NCBI GenBank assembly: GCA_035772735.1
Contig: JASDFA010000008.1
Location: 7,360,501 to 7,424,500 of the forward strand
Length of the DNA stretch: 64,000 nucleotides
Origin: Datura wrightii
Lineage: Eukaryota; Streptophyta; Magnoliopsida; Solanales; Solanaceae
Direction of reading: 5' to 3'
The position numbers and the translations under genes are program-made. Below are positions 34,864 to 46,190 of this stretch, one piece after another; the stretch's first letter is position 1, and every line of letters begins with the position of its first letter. Under the pieces are notes generated by a model, which made no database searches, had not been told where the DNA came from, and saw only the letters and a program-made list of their open reading frames with translations.

Positions 34864-35088
34864 ACAACCAACACATCAAAATTTGCACACACGACCTTTA
34901 TCAGATATTGACCTCTTTTTCATTCCAAACCAAGTTGACTATGCATACATGCATCTACAACTCATGACGCACAGGGATCTAGGTATTTTTTTTGCAGTGA
35001 ACTGAGCTATCACTAATGCTATTTATACAGACAATTGACAAAATGCAATACAAACTATGTAACTTCACAGCAAATGAAGTCTCCAACA

Positions 35089-35091
<3 letters not shown>

Positions 35092-35120
<29 letters not shown>
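35092..35120. repeat. AT microsatellite
   Basis: About 14 AT units in host sequence. Confidence 0.95.
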
Positions 35121-35121
<1 letters not shown>

Positions 35122-35329
35122 CTTGTGACTAACAAGTAAGATTCTCACTCTCACAAAGAAGTTCCAAATACTGCACAGCTAATAGCATAGGTTTGCCCTT
35201 ATTTTCTCTACTTTGATTTTTTAGACAGACAACTAGGATCACTATAGAACTTTCATTGGCTTGTAATGTAGGCTTCAAATCGGGTATGATAGATATGGAA
35301 ATAGTGACTAACCCTTCTTGGTACTACAC

Positions 35330-35520
35330 ACTTTTGTTTCACCTTTTACTTTTTACCTGTTTTTTCCTTTTTCTGCTTTCTCCTCCCTTTTTCTCAATTC
35401 AACTGTCATTTGTGGATGTAGTGATTTTTTTCTTTTCTTTTTAAACATTATTTATTACATTTTTCTTTTTCTTTTCTTTTTATTTTATTTTTCTCTCCTT
35501 TTTCTTTCTTTTTTTCACCA
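35330..35520. repeat. Pyrimidine-rich low-complexity tract
   Basis: A long T- and C-rich run on the plus strand. It could be intronic or just simple sequence. Confidence 0.75.
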
Positions 35521-36548
35521 TACCCAACCTTTTATGAACCCTTATAATAGCCACACTCAACTTAGGCATTTTTCCTGAGTTGAGGTTCACAATGTCCAAT
35601 GAGGGAGCAGGGATAGGTTCATTATAAATAAAATAGGGAAGGTGAATGAGCTAATCAGTGAAAAGGTCATTTTAAGGCTCAAACCTTGATTCATTTTATT
35701 TGGTAGGGCAATATAAGCTAAAAGTGGGCTAAATAAAAAATGTCCTATGATCATTTCTTATCCAACTGTCCTCAACCTATGTAAGGACCAATCGGGTAAG
35801 GTCTATATCCTTTACACAATATTGAACTAAGTAAGAATTCTCACTGATGGTACAAGTTTGTATTTATTCTACCTATCTGGTCCATACACAACTAAACTAT
35901 AATTACACATGCTAATCTATCAAATTCGATAAAAAGATCCACAATAGTCATGTTGTAATACCCCGGAAGCCCTAAGATCAACCCCGGAGTTGAAATAGAG
36001 AAAATAGAATTTTCTGTACCAGGTCACAGAGCGAGTCCTCCTATGACCCGTCAGGATGACCACGAGTCATTAAGTGACTCGTGGTGGGAGGGGTATGACT
36101 TGAATTGAAAATTTGTGGTTTTGGGTCAACACGGACATGACCACGATTCGTGGTCCGCCCCATGAATCATTGAGTTATTCATAGTTAGGGATGAGGTGTA
36201 GGTAGGAGGAATTGGGTAGTGCACCTAACGGGTGGGTCACCACGACTTGTTGGGTGCACCACGAGTCGTGGTGTGCCTCGTTGTGAGCCCCAGGTGAGTT
36301 TTGGCAGTGAAGGCAATGAGAGGTGACCAAAAGTCGTGGTCACCAATGATGAACCATTAGGTCCCTCATGAGGACCCTTTGAGGATATATGGCCACTGTA
36401 CTTAACGACAGGAGATCACGACTCATGCCCAATAATAACGACTCGTCCAGTCCCTCGTTGGGACTCGCAGTCAATTTTTCCCTGTGAGTTTATTAAGGGC
36501 TTTTCCATAATTCTTATGATCATAAGGCCTAAACTACATCATTTTAAG

Positions 36549-36558
36549 CTATAAATAG
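36549..36558 (+). promoter_or_regulatory. TATA box of R7 LTR
   Basis: CTATAAATAG, in the position where the R3 and R1 LTRs have a degraded GGAATA form. Confidence 0.65.
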
Positions 36559-37604
36559 TGCTTTTTAGGAGGGGTAAGTTCATTATGAGCTATTCCTATT
36601 CATGCATGCAAGTGGAGAAGGCTAGAGAGATGATCAAGCTTAATTTCTTCCAAGTTCTTCTCAATTCTCCCTTGGGCAATCAGAGGAGTTATAGAATCAA
36701 ATTCTCTCAGGTATGTAAGGATATGATTGGGTTAATTTGTTCACACCCATTCCCAACCCCTCTCTAATTCATGAAAATATATATCTTATCCTATGGGGTT
36801 TTAACCCAATGCATGAATTTCCTATGTTTCTACTATGGGTATGATCTATGTATGTTTCTATTATTGAATTATGGTTCATGGGAAAGTTTTGTAATGTTTT
36901 CAATTATAAATCATGTTTTCGAGTTTTATAAATTATGATGCCCATCCATGAGAAGTTCATGAAAGTTGAGATCCATTACGTATGTTCAAGTATGATGAGG
37001 TATTTATGATGGAAAGTATGTTTTCAAATTACCCATGTCTATGATTTTTTTTTCAAGTGATTTAAGTATTTTCAAGCATGTTTAAGTATTGGAAAGCCCA
37101 TATGTTCAAGTATGAATTATGATTTCACGAAGTAGCTTACCACATGGTTTTGGAGTCAAGAAGCCCAATTATTTTCAGCCTGTGGTATGATTTGAGCCAA
37201 GGCTCCTCATGTATGATTTTAGATTTTATATGCACATGATTATTCAGCTTCGTCACTAGATGATGATCAGCTTCTTTGAAAAAACGATGGAGAGCATATG
37301 CATGTTTTTGGGAGTAGTGTCTAGCATCGAGTATGCTAAGGGTCAGTCAACCTATCCCTCAGAACTACGAGCCAACGTAGATATGATTAGATTATTTGGG
37401 ACCTTCTTTCGAGTTTTTCCCTGCGCGAAGGGGCCTTCAGCTTGATATCAATATCATGGTAGCTTCCCAAGTCCTTGACAAGGCTTTGGACGGCTTGCCT
37501 ACTTGAATCTGATAGTCGGGACCGCATAAGCTCTATCGTGGTAATGTCGGTTATATGACGAGTCTCCCATTGTTCCTCATGATTTTAATTATGCATGTTT
37601 ATCA

Positions 37605-37643
37605 TGATATATATATATATATGTATGTATATATATATATATG

Positions 37644-37691
<48 letters not shown>
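37605..37691. repeat. TA/TATG microsatellite
   Basis: A TA run with two ATGTATGTAT interruptions, inside the R7 LTR. Confidence 0.92.
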
Positions 37692-37695
<4 letters not shown>

Positions 37696-38350
37696 CTAAA
37701 TCATGTTTGACCCAATGTTGCATTTTACTTATGATTATCAGATTTTAGCTTTGGGTCATTCAATTCAGTTATGATGTTCAGTTATGTGCAGATCATGATT
37801 TTATAAAATAGCATGCAATCCCTACTCTCAGATTCTTATATTGATTATGTTTTACATATGCATGTTTTAATGATTTTACTTAAGTGGTTTTACTTACCTT
37901 GCATACTCGGTACATTCCACATAACGACTGCATACTCTATGTTGTATCATTTTATGATACAAGATCCGATCTTCAGACTTAGCTCCGTCACTAGCCAGCT
38001 TCCAGAGTTAGCATCCAGTCTTAGTTGGTGAGTCCTCATCTCTTAAGGACCCTCCATTATCAGTTGTTTCTTACATTTTTAGTTTTAGACTTAGAGAGTT
38101 AGTTGGGGTCTTGTCCTATCAACTCCTCAGACATAGAGGCTTTTCAAACATAGATTGTATTCAGCTTCAGACTTGTGTTGTCTATTTCATATTTATGTTA
38201 TGCTCAGACTTCCGCTATGATTATTATGTCGATCTTCTATTTTTATTGATTGAGTTATAAATTATGTTCATTCCATGGATCGACTTGGAGCTTTTCGGGG
38301 TTCCTTGTTCCGTGTCTCTATCTGAGCCTATGTTTGGGTCGTGACTAACT

Positions 38351-38362
38351 TAGTATCAGAGG
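38351..38362 (+). other. R7 primer binding site, two mismatches
   Basis: TAGTATCAGAGG versus TGGTATCAGAGC; four bases after the LTR end. Confidence 0.75.
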
Positions 38363-38556
38363 AATAGGTTTTGAAGTGTCCTAGGGTTTCTGAAAGCTGC
38401 ATTAAATAGAGTCTTTTTCATGGGTGTGAAGCATGCCACGCTTATGACGAAGAGGCTATGACACATTTAGGAAATGTTCCCTTCTTTCATGATCTATGTT
38501 GTGCGGTGAAATGTTTCTCTATCCTTCTAACTTGTGCTATTCGCGATTGCAGAATC

Positions 38557-39211
38557 ATGCCTCCCTGTAGAGTTAACAGTAGAATAAATGGAAATGGAAA
38601 TGGCCAAGAGGATGGCAATCAAGACGGGCATCAGCAGGCCCCACCAGCACATAAGCACCATGCACCAAAGTCGATTGTTCATGCTGAATTTAGGGCAGCT
38701 ATTAAGATGCTAGCACAGTCCTTGACCGCTCAGGTAAATCAGCAGGCGGTAGCGCATGTTCCTTAGAACGGTAAATGCAATGGTAGCACAAGTCAGAGAT
38801 TTCTTGTGGATGAACCCTCCAGAGCTCCTTGGGTCAGAGAAGGATGAGGATCTGCATGAGTTTATCGGCGAGATCCTAAAGATCACTCAGGCCATGGGGC
38901 TGAATGGAGAGGAGTGCGCCGACTTAGCCTCTTATCAGCTGAAAGAGGTTGCGCATATCTAGTTCAAGCAATGGAAAGATAGTAGAGAAGTGGGAGCAGG
39001 CCCAATTAGTTGGGATAAGTTTCATGTCGCCATCCTAGATCAGTTCTTTTCTCATGAGATAAGGGAGCTGAAAGCGGTCGAGTTTGTGAAGTTGAAGTAA
39101 GGAAAGATGACAGTGCAGGAATATGCCCTAGAATTCACTCGTCTATCCAAGTATGCCCCAAAGTTAGTGGTTGATCAAAGGGCTCAAGTTAGCAGGTTTG
39201 TTCATGGGGTA
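38557..39211 (+). pseudogene. R7 gag, first part
   Basis: The ATG at 38557 opens MPPCRVNSRINGNGNG, then a His/Pro-rich linker and FRAAIKMLAQSLTAQVNQQA. After a frame change near 38760 the gag core follows: VRDFLWMNPPELLGSEKDED, ASYQLKEVAHI, then a stop (TAG) before FKQWKDS, and EYALEFTRLSKYAPKLVVDQ. A TAA lies in VKLK.GKMTV. This copy retains the ~85 bases missing from R3. The frame reaches RFVHGV, where R8 is inserted; the remaining gag resumes at 54728. Confidence 0.87.
39207..39211. repeat. Target site duplication GGGTA of R8 (mate GGGTG, 54723-54727)
   Basis: One mismatch. Taking GGGTG as the original restores a continuous gag frame (FVHGVADYQD), matching FVHYVAGYFD of R3. Confidence 0.82.
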
Positions 39212-39562
39212 TGATCTTGGGCATATTTATATGACCAAACTCCATATTTTCAACCCGTTGTGAGTGTAGATTGGGAGAATATTGATGTATTCATGCATGT
39301 TTGAGTTAATTAAGGTTGTTTTTCTTTTTCAGATTAATAATTATGTGGTGACTATTTGCAGGTGGAGAAGACAGAGATGTCAGCTGGAGGAGCAAGTCAA
39401 ACTCCGAGGGGGAATAGGCTAATATTTGGAGGGCGTAAAGAGAGAGTTGAAAGTTCCCCACCGTGTCACGCTATGGATGGTCCGTGTTGAACAATGTGCC
39501 ACATTACATGGGTTGAGGAAGAAAATTATGAAAAATTGGAAGGTGCAAAACAGTGAAGGAGC

Positions 39563-39712
39563 ACGATGGCTCTGTGGCACGGAGTTTTAGATCCGCGATG
39601 GCCTCTGTGCCACATTGAGGGAAATTCCTGCCTTGCCCAGATTCCAGTGAGCCCTCGCAATTGCTCCATGGCACGGAGCTCGAGCTCTGCGATAGCCGTG
39701 TGCCACGTTGCT
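39563..39712 (+). promoter_or_regulatory. GC-rich inverted-repeat cassettes, R8 5' LTR
   Basis: Contains CTGTGGCACGGAG and GGCCTCTGTGCCAC, then a second GGCACGGAGCTCGAGCTC unit. The 3' LTR copy at 53620-53740 is cleaner: GTGGCACGGAGC..GCCTCCGTGCCA. Confidence 0.75.
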
Positions 39713-39740
39713 AGTTTATTTCTGGGAAATTTTCCACTTG

Positions 39741-39748
39741 TATAAATA
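39741..39748 (+). promoter_or_regulatory. TATA box of R8 5' LTR
   Basis: TATAAATA, with the same context in the 3' LTR at 53764-53771 and, on the minus strand, in R9 (43003-43010) and R10 (50283-50290). Confidence 0.75.
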
Positions 39749-40648
39749 GAACACTTAGGCTTTTATTTTGGGAGATCTGACATTTTGCATGAACGTGGGA
39801 GGAAGGAAGTTGAGTTGAAGAAAATTCTAGGGTTATTTCTCTTCTCTTTTCATCAAAATTTCAATTTTTGGTATGATTACAACTTCTTTGAAGATGATTA
39901 ATCAACAAATGAGTGGCTAAATTACCTCATTCTAAGGTTGAGGCGAATTGCAGGATTGTGTAATTGTATATCAATTTAGCTTAATTCTCTTCTTTCGCGA
40001 AAGGTTGTTCTGCTATTCTTTCTTTTCATTGCTTTAATGTTTGGCCAACATTAAGGTAAAATTGTAATCCTAAATTTATTGTGAGAGGAAAATTATTAGG
40101 GTAGACTTGGAATAGTGGAATATATTCATATCTTTGTTGCAAATTAAAGGTAAGATTCGCGTGTAGGATAGAAATATACCTGCAACGTCATATTCGGTCA
40201 TCTAAGGAAACTATTTTGATTCGCCAGAAGATGAGCTATTGCATCACAGTAATGTGCAGGGTAAGGCTCATAATTCAGTAATTTGCTAGAGGTTTAGAAG
40301 ACCCAAGCCATATTTTACTCTTTCCCGACCATCAACCTAAGAGAGAGGTTAGCTAAAAAATAATATAAATTATACATGACTGCATGTTACGCCTTCACCT
40401 TAGATTGTTCGTGCTATTGTTTAACTCACATTTTCTTATTTTAATTAGTGTTACATTAAATAGTACTCTTTGACAACTTTTAATTCAGTGTGGTATTCAT
40501 ATACTGGCATAAAGAAATTGTGACTACTAAAGTAAAAGGTTTGTCTCTAAGTTACAGTCCTTGTGGGCTCGATACCTGGCTTGAAAGAGCCACTATATTA
40601 CTTGAAAGACCACGTGCACTTGCGCACATTGGGTCGTGAACAAGTTTT

Positions 40649-40665
40649 TGGCGCCGTTGTCGGGG
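40649..40665 (+). other. R8 primer binding site (Asp tRNA)
   Basis: TGGCGCCGTTGTCGGGG, one mismatch from the complement of the Asp tRNA 3' end, six bases after the LTR end. Confidence 0.9.
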
Positions 40666-40784
40666 TCTGGTATAATTGGTGGATTAAATTTTTTTTTGTG
40701 TTAGTTTGCAAGTTTATGCAAGTATTGACAACTTGATCTTAGCGGTTACTCTTGCAGGTGCTAAGTCTTTTCTGAACGCTGGCA

Positions 40785-42107
40785 AGAAATAAGGAATTGG
40801 TGGATCCATTTTTGGAGACGAAGAGATAATTTCATTTACAAAAGAACGAAGCTCTAGAAAGGAAGTTGCAGTTGTTACAGAGGGAATTCTGTAACAACAA
40901 CAGCATCCACTAGTTGGACAAGCAGAGTTAGTGCCTGAAGTGATGGCAGCAACACCAGTACGCGAGGTGGCAATCCCACACGCAAATAATGTGACATCCA
41001 GCATCCGTAGGCCGGAGCCAGGAGGTAAATTTGAGCTGAAACAGAACATGGTGCAGTTATTGCATACCAGCGGACAATTCACAGGTCTTCCTCATGAGGA
41101 CCCACAGCAGCATCTACCAAATTTTTTGGAGATCAGTGACATGTACATACCCATTGGAGTATCATTAGATTATGTGAGGCTTACACTGTTTCCATTTTCA
41201 TTGCTGGGGGAGAGGTTGTTAAAGGCTGAACCGCCTAATTCTATTACCACATCAATTGATCTGGCAAAGAAGTTTTTAGTTAGATTCCTTTCATCAGGGA
41301 AGACAGCCAGGCTTAGAAGTCAGATTTTGAGTTTCAAGTAGAGAGATGGTGAGAACTTGTACCAGGCTTGGGAGAGGTTCAAATTGATGATGAGAGATTG
41401 TCCCCACCATCATCAGTCAAATGATGTGTTGGTGCATACTTTTATATAAGTCTTGGAACCTCATACAAAAATTCTGTTAGATTCTGCAGCTGGAGGATAA
41501 GCGTTCGAAAAGGCATATGAAGAGCTGTATACATTATTGAACCGTATTTCACAAGGTAATCCTGAATGGAATGCTGACACAACCTGAGGTGTGGTGAAGA
41601 AAGCGGCAGGGGTCTTGGAGGTAGATGGACCCACAGCTATTTCTATACAGATGGCTGCATTGCAGAATCAGATCAACACTCATTTTAGTAGCATGAGCTT
41701 AGGGCAGTCACAAGCTCCGGTCAATGCAGTCCAACAGGTATGGTGTGAAGTTTATGGTAGCATTAAGCACTCAGTTGATGTATGTGGTGCTAATCCAGAA
41801 TCATTTTATTTTGTGGGCAATGCGCAAAAGGGCAACAGTTAGAAGTACGACAACAATTACAACCCGAATTGGAGGAACCATCCGAATTTTTCTGGGGTAG
41901 AAATAGTAAGCAGGGGAAAAGTTCAAATCAGGGCTTGCACAGGAACCAAGGGGCTCATCAGAATTTCCAGCCTCAATTCAGAGGGAATAATGCATCTCCT
42001 TAGTCTAGCAACATCGAGGACATGATGAAGACCATTATAGCTAACCAAGATCAGATGCAGGCTGACCAAATAAAATTGACAGCTTACATGAAAAACCAGT
42101 AGTTGGT
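40785..42107 (+). pseudogene. R8 gag (Athila-like), N-terminal and central part
   Basis: The basic N-terminal segment (ALERKLQLLQREF) lies before the first ATG of the main frame at 40931, so the true start is unclear and may have been lost. The capsid core reads GQFTGLPHEDPQQHLPNF and LTLFPFSLLGERLL, the latter with a small deletion compared with R4. YEELYTLLNRISQGNP follows. The zinc knuckle is CEVYGSIKHSVDVC, so the second Cys is Tyr, whereas R4 lost a different ligand. Stops at about 41339, 41446, 41500, 41585 and 41840 include CAA to TAA and CAG to TAG. R9 interrupts the frame after KNQ.L, and the C-terminal part resumes at 43519. Confidence 0.88.
42103..42107. repeat. Target site duplication TTGGT of R9 (mate TTGGC, 43519-43523)
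   Basis: One mismatch. The joined sequence matches the uninterrupted gag of R4 at about 7950-7975. Confidence 0.82.
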
Positions 42108-43518
42108 TGTTCGGTTGTTTGGAATAACTACACGCAAGTGCACGTGGTCGAACAAGTAGTAAAGTGGCTCAAGTAAGCCAAGTATCGATCCCACAGGGAC
42201 TGGACTAAGGTATCAATCTAATCAAGTGTCAATAAACTTTAACTCTAAACTGCAAACAACAGTGTGAAGAATATTTTGATATTTTGTTTCCTAATTTTAT
42301 ACTAAGTCTAAAACGAATATACAATTTGAGTCTGAACTATAAGTATGAGCATGCTGAGGCCAAAATGAACATGTAGAGAAATAAATTATCGATACAATTT
42401 GATTAATCTTTCCTCCGGTTGCTAGTCAAGAATTATTGTCTATGGATTAAAACTGTCGTATTTAACCCAACTTAAGAATCATGAACCTTCCACCTACATC
42501 TCTGTGATAAAAAGAAATTCATGTTCTAGCCATACAAAATCGATTCCTTAATTGACTAATACGACTTTCAGGTATATCTCTATCCTGAAGGTAAATCAAT
42601 TCTCAATTTTCACAAACTAAGAAAAGATCATATCCTATCAATTCACAACTTTCTAATTTCTTTCTCTCTCGAGTGAAACCAGACTTTTTAGATATACATT
42701 AACGTTGGCCACACATTAATGTAGTAAGAACGAGAATCAATAGAACAACCATGGAAGAAAAGATGAAAAACCAATTTATCAATAATTACATTTCAATACA
42801 AGTGTTCATAACCTCAGCAAGAAGGGAATTTAGCCACTCATTTGTGGATTAAACATCGTTAAATGAGTGTTAATCGTACAAACAATTGAAATAAAGAAGA
42901 AGGAGATAGAGAAGAACCCTGAGATTTTCGTCCCCTCAACTGCCTGTAACCCGCGTTCTTGCTCCACCAAGTCAGAATAATTAAAAATGAACCTAAGTGT
43001 TGTATTTATACTAGTGGGAATTTTTCTTGGAATAACAAGCAACGTGTCACGGAGTGCATCGCAGAGCACTGCCTCCGTGACACGCCACCAACGCGGACCC
43101 TTACTGGAATCCGGTTGTCCAGGTATTAAAGCCCAATGTGGCACGACGTGCAACACGGGGCTAGGGCAACGTGCCACGGCCCCAACGCGCACCTTCACTG
43201 GAATTTGGCTTATTTTCAGCATCCGGGCAGAATGCATCCGCTATGGCAGCGTGACACGGCTCCATCGCGCAGCCCCTTTAATTCGTGCTTTCCTTGTGCT
43301 TTTTCCTTGCTAGCTTCTGAGTCCAATCCCGATTTCTCCCAACATGCATCTTAGCTTCGTAAAATTATATTTTTCTTGCAAAACCACGCTAATCATGTTG
43401 GTTAGTATAAATTCACATTTTATTACAATTCACATGAGAATGTACAAACAACGATAGATAAACAAGACAAAATGACACATTTGAGTATCACGTGGGCATA
43501 TAAATCTGCCCAAGATCA
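42108..43518 (-). mobile_element. R9: solo LTR, Athila-like, in R8 gag
   Basis: 1411 bp. The minus strand starts TGATCTTGGGCAG and ends CGAACA, with TTGGT/TTGGC flanks and no internal region or primer site, the usual product of LTR-LTR recombination. It contains GC-rich cassettes (43041-43290) and a TATAAATA box (43003-43010, minus). It is a sister of R10 and a cousin of the R8 LTRs. Confidence 0.9.
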
Positions 43519-44460
43519 TTGGCCACAAAGTCCTTGGAGATTCAGTTGGGACAGTTAGCTGGAGCACAGAATACTAGACCACGGGGCGGATTGCCAAGTG
43601 ATACAGACACAAATCCCAAGCAGGTGAATGTTGTCACCACTAGAAGTGGAAAGCAAATGAAGGAGTTGGAACCTGAAAAGCCACCATAGCAAGCTGAAAC
43701 AACAAAGCACGCTGAAGAGAATTGTAATGTGAGGGGGAGTGGAAAGGCAGCAGATAATGAAAGACCACCGCCCCCTTTCCCACAGAGATTGCAGAAGTGT
43801 AAGGAGGAAGCATGTTTCAAGAAGTTTATGGAAGTGTTGAAGCAGGTGCATATAAATCTTCCTTTGGTAGATGTTTTGCAAGGACTTCCAAAGTATGCAA
43901 AGTACATAAAGGATATCATGTCCAACAAGAGCAGACTGACGAAATGTGCTACAGTTGCACTTACTGAAGGGTGCACCTCTCGAATACAGAATAGATTGCC
44001 TACAAAGCTCAAGGATCCGGGAAGTTTTACTATCCAGATTACTATTGGGCAGTCTATTCGAGCTCGTGGTTTGTGTGATCTGGGAGCGAGTATTAACTTA
44101 ATGCCTACATTTGTATTCAAGAAGTTGGGGTTGGGTAGTCCCAGACCCACTACAGTAATCTTGCAACTAGCCGATCGTTCATTGGCAAGGCCAGATGGAA
44201 TTGTGGAGGATGTGCTAGTTCAAGTGGGCTCCCTTATTTTCCCTGTGGATTTCATAATTCTTGATTTTGAGCCAGATTCAGAAGTTCCATTTATTTTGGG
44301 ATGTCCTTTTTTGGATATTGGGCGGGCTTTAATCGTTGTAGCTGCTGGGCAGCTAACCATGAGAGCTCATGATAAGGTAGAAGTATTTGATGTCTACAAG
44401 GCTATGAAGCTACCAACTATTTATGAATAGTTGTCAGCCATCCCTATTGTGGACCAAGAG
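43519..44460 (+). pseudogene. R8 gag C-terminus and aspartic protease
   Basis: Gag resumes with LGQLAGAQNTRPRGGLPSDT and TTRSGKQMKEL, with one stop at about 43687 (CCATAGCAA). The frame from 43729 runs unbroken for 233 codons: a linker with LPLVDVLQGLPKYAKYIKD and CATVALTEGCTSRIQ, then the protease LKDPGSFTIQITIGQ, LCDLGASINLMPTFVF (catalytic Asp at 44077-44079), TTVILQLADRSLARPDGIVE and VPFILGCPFLDIGRALI. It ends at a TAG (44428) after a lineage-typical KAMKLPTIYE. The protease looks structurally intact. Confidence 0.9.
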
Positions 44461-45700
44461 TCCGCACTTTAGCTTATTGGCCTAAAGGATCCCTTGGAGA
44501 GAGCATTGGTGGGACATGGTCAGTCAGGGGATGGTGCAATATATGAAATGGTTCAAGCTCTGAATGAGGCAAAAATGTTCTTCCAAAGGCAGGAGTTTGA
44601 GCCCTTGCAGCGGTCCTTAGAACCATCACCAAAGCCATCAATAGAGGAGGTACCCAAAGTGGAGCTAAAAGCATTGCATCCACACCTGCAGTATGTATTT
44701 TTGAGAGAAGATGACACATCGCCGGTCATTATTTCAGCTGAACTAACAGATTCATAGGTGCAAGAAGCGTTAGTGGTCCTGAGGAGGCGAAAAACAGCTA
44801 TGGGATGGTAGGTGCCAGAAATCCGGGGAATCAGTCCAGCTTTCTGCATGCACAAGATATTGATGAAGGATCTAAGCCAACTGTACAACATCAAAGGAGG
44901 CTAAACCCGGTGATGAAAGATGTAGTCAGGAAGGAGGTGATTAAGTGGCTAGATGCAGGAGTGGTGTATCTGATCTCAGACAGTGAGTGGGTTAGCCCAG
45001 TACAATGTGTCCCAAAGAAAGGGGGAATGACAGTTTTCACTAACGAGAAGAACGAGTTAATTCCCACATGAACAGTCACAGGTTTGAGGATTTGCATGGA
45101 CTATAGGAAACTAAATGAGGCCACTTGTAAAGATCACTATCCCATACCATTTATCGATCAAATGTTGGATAGACTGGCAGGGAAAGAGTATTATTGCTTT
45201 CTGGACGGTTATTCTGGCTATAATCAAATAGCTATATCCCCAGAAGATCAGGAGAAGACCACATTCACATGTCCCTATGGGACATACGCCTTTAGGCATA
45301 TGCCCTTTGGATTATGCAATGCACCAGCCACCTTCCAGCGATGCATGATGGCAATATTTCATGATATGGTGGAAGACTATGTTGAGGTATTTATGGATGA
45401 TTTTTCTATTTTTGGTAACTCGTTTGTTGTGTGTTTGCGAAATTTACACAGGGTTTTAGCAAGGTGTGAAGACTCAAACTTGGTGCTCAATTGGGAGAAG
45501 TGTCACTTTTTAGTCAGGGAGGGCATTGTTCTTGGCCATAAGGTGTCGCATAGAGGTTTGGAGGTTGATCGCGCAAAGGTTGAAGTGATTGAGAAGCTAT
45601 CACCACCGGTATCGGTTAAGGGTGTCCGCAGTTTCTTAGGACATGTTGGCTTTTATAGACGGTTCATTCAAGATTTTTTCAAACATTTCCAGACCAATGT
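44461..45700 (+). pseudogene. R8 reverse transcriptase (Athila-like)
   Basis: The pre-RT linker (LKALHPHLQYVFLREDD) leads after a frame change near 44800 to RRLNPVMKDVVRKEVIKWLD and WVSPVQCVPKKGGMTV. After a stop at 45070 a 215-codon frame holds RICMDYRKLNEATCKDHYP, FLDGYSGYNQIAISPEDQEK, PFGLCNAPATFQRCMMAIF and the catalytic FMDD at 45390-45401, then LVLNWEKCHFLVREG and GVRSFLGHVGFYRRFIQDF. The palm domain is essentially complete. The lesions are the stop before it and a frameshift at about 45690 into RNase H. Confidence 0.92.
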
Positions 45701-46190
45701 ACCGACTGTAAGAAAAAGATGTGAAGTTTGAGTTTGGCAAAGAATGTGTGAAAGCATTTGATAAGCTGAAGAAGAAGCTGGTGGAAGCTCCCATTCTCAT
45801 TGCTCCTGACTGGGAACACCCCTTCGAGCTGATGTGTGATACTAATGATGCTGTTGTGGGGGCGGTATTGGGGCAGCGAAGGAAAAAGATTTTTCACTCC
45901 ATATACTATGCAAGCAAAATGATAGATGTCGCGCAGGGAACTACACAGTCATCGAGAAGGAGATGTTGGCACTTGTTTATGCTTTTTACAAGTTCAGGTC
46001 CTATCTTGTTGGGACAAAAGTTGTGGTACACACGGATCATGTTGCAAGTCAGTACTTATTCGGCAAGAAAGATGCAAAGCCCAGGTTGATCAGGTGGATA
46101 TTATTGCTGTAAGAGTTTGACTTGGAAATCCGAGATAGGAAGGGAAGTGAAATCAGGTCGTAGATCGCCTGTCACAACTAGAAGACAGGT
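45701..46190 (+). pseudogene. R8 RNase H, frameshifted
   Basis: KAFDKLKKKLVEAPILIAPD and FELMCDTNDAVVGAVLGQR carry the first catalytic Asp. YYASKMIDVAQG follows, and then the lineage-typical continuation (YTVIEKEMLALVYAFYKFRS, VVVHTDHVA) is found one base out of frame from about 45940. DAKPRLIRWILLL is followed by a TAA, and the final VADHLSRLE block is disrupted by a further frame change. Confidence 0.88.

Larger units (their letters stand above)
34864..35953. other. Pre-insertion host sequence, right part
   Basis: Unique AT-rich sequence between R3 and R7, continuing 4365-4696. It holds an AT microsatellite (35092-35120) and a T/C-rich tract (about 35330-35520). No convincing exon was found; the two open frames over the T/C tract are low-complexity. 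It ends with CATGT, the presumed left duplication of R7 (35949-35953). Confidence 0.7.
35954..38346 (+). repeat. R7 5' LTR (about 2393 bp)
   Basis: Starts TGTAATACCCCGG and ends GGGTCGTGACT. The U3 carries inverted repeats with a CACGAGTCA core (36060-36069 with 36075-36084, 10-base arms) and an ACCACGATTCGTGGT near-palindrome close to 36140. A TATA box lies at 36549-36558 and a TA-rich microsatellite at 37605-37691. Confidence 0.88.
39212..40642 (+). repeat. R8 5' LTR (1431 bp)
   Basis: Two partial GC-rich cassettes (39563-39712) precede a TATA box TATAAATA at 39741-39748. It lacks a ~48-base insertion present in the 3' LTR near 54131-54180, but keeps ~30 bases of cassette deleted there. 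Confidence 0.92.

Noticed and set aside
35256..35578. Hydrophobic frames that might be membrane peptides
   Set aside because: They follow from the T/C-rich low-complexity tract (Phe/Leu codons).
43542..44150. A 202-codon minus-strand frame
   Set aside because: It is antisense to the R8 gag/protease frame, which has clear domain motifs.
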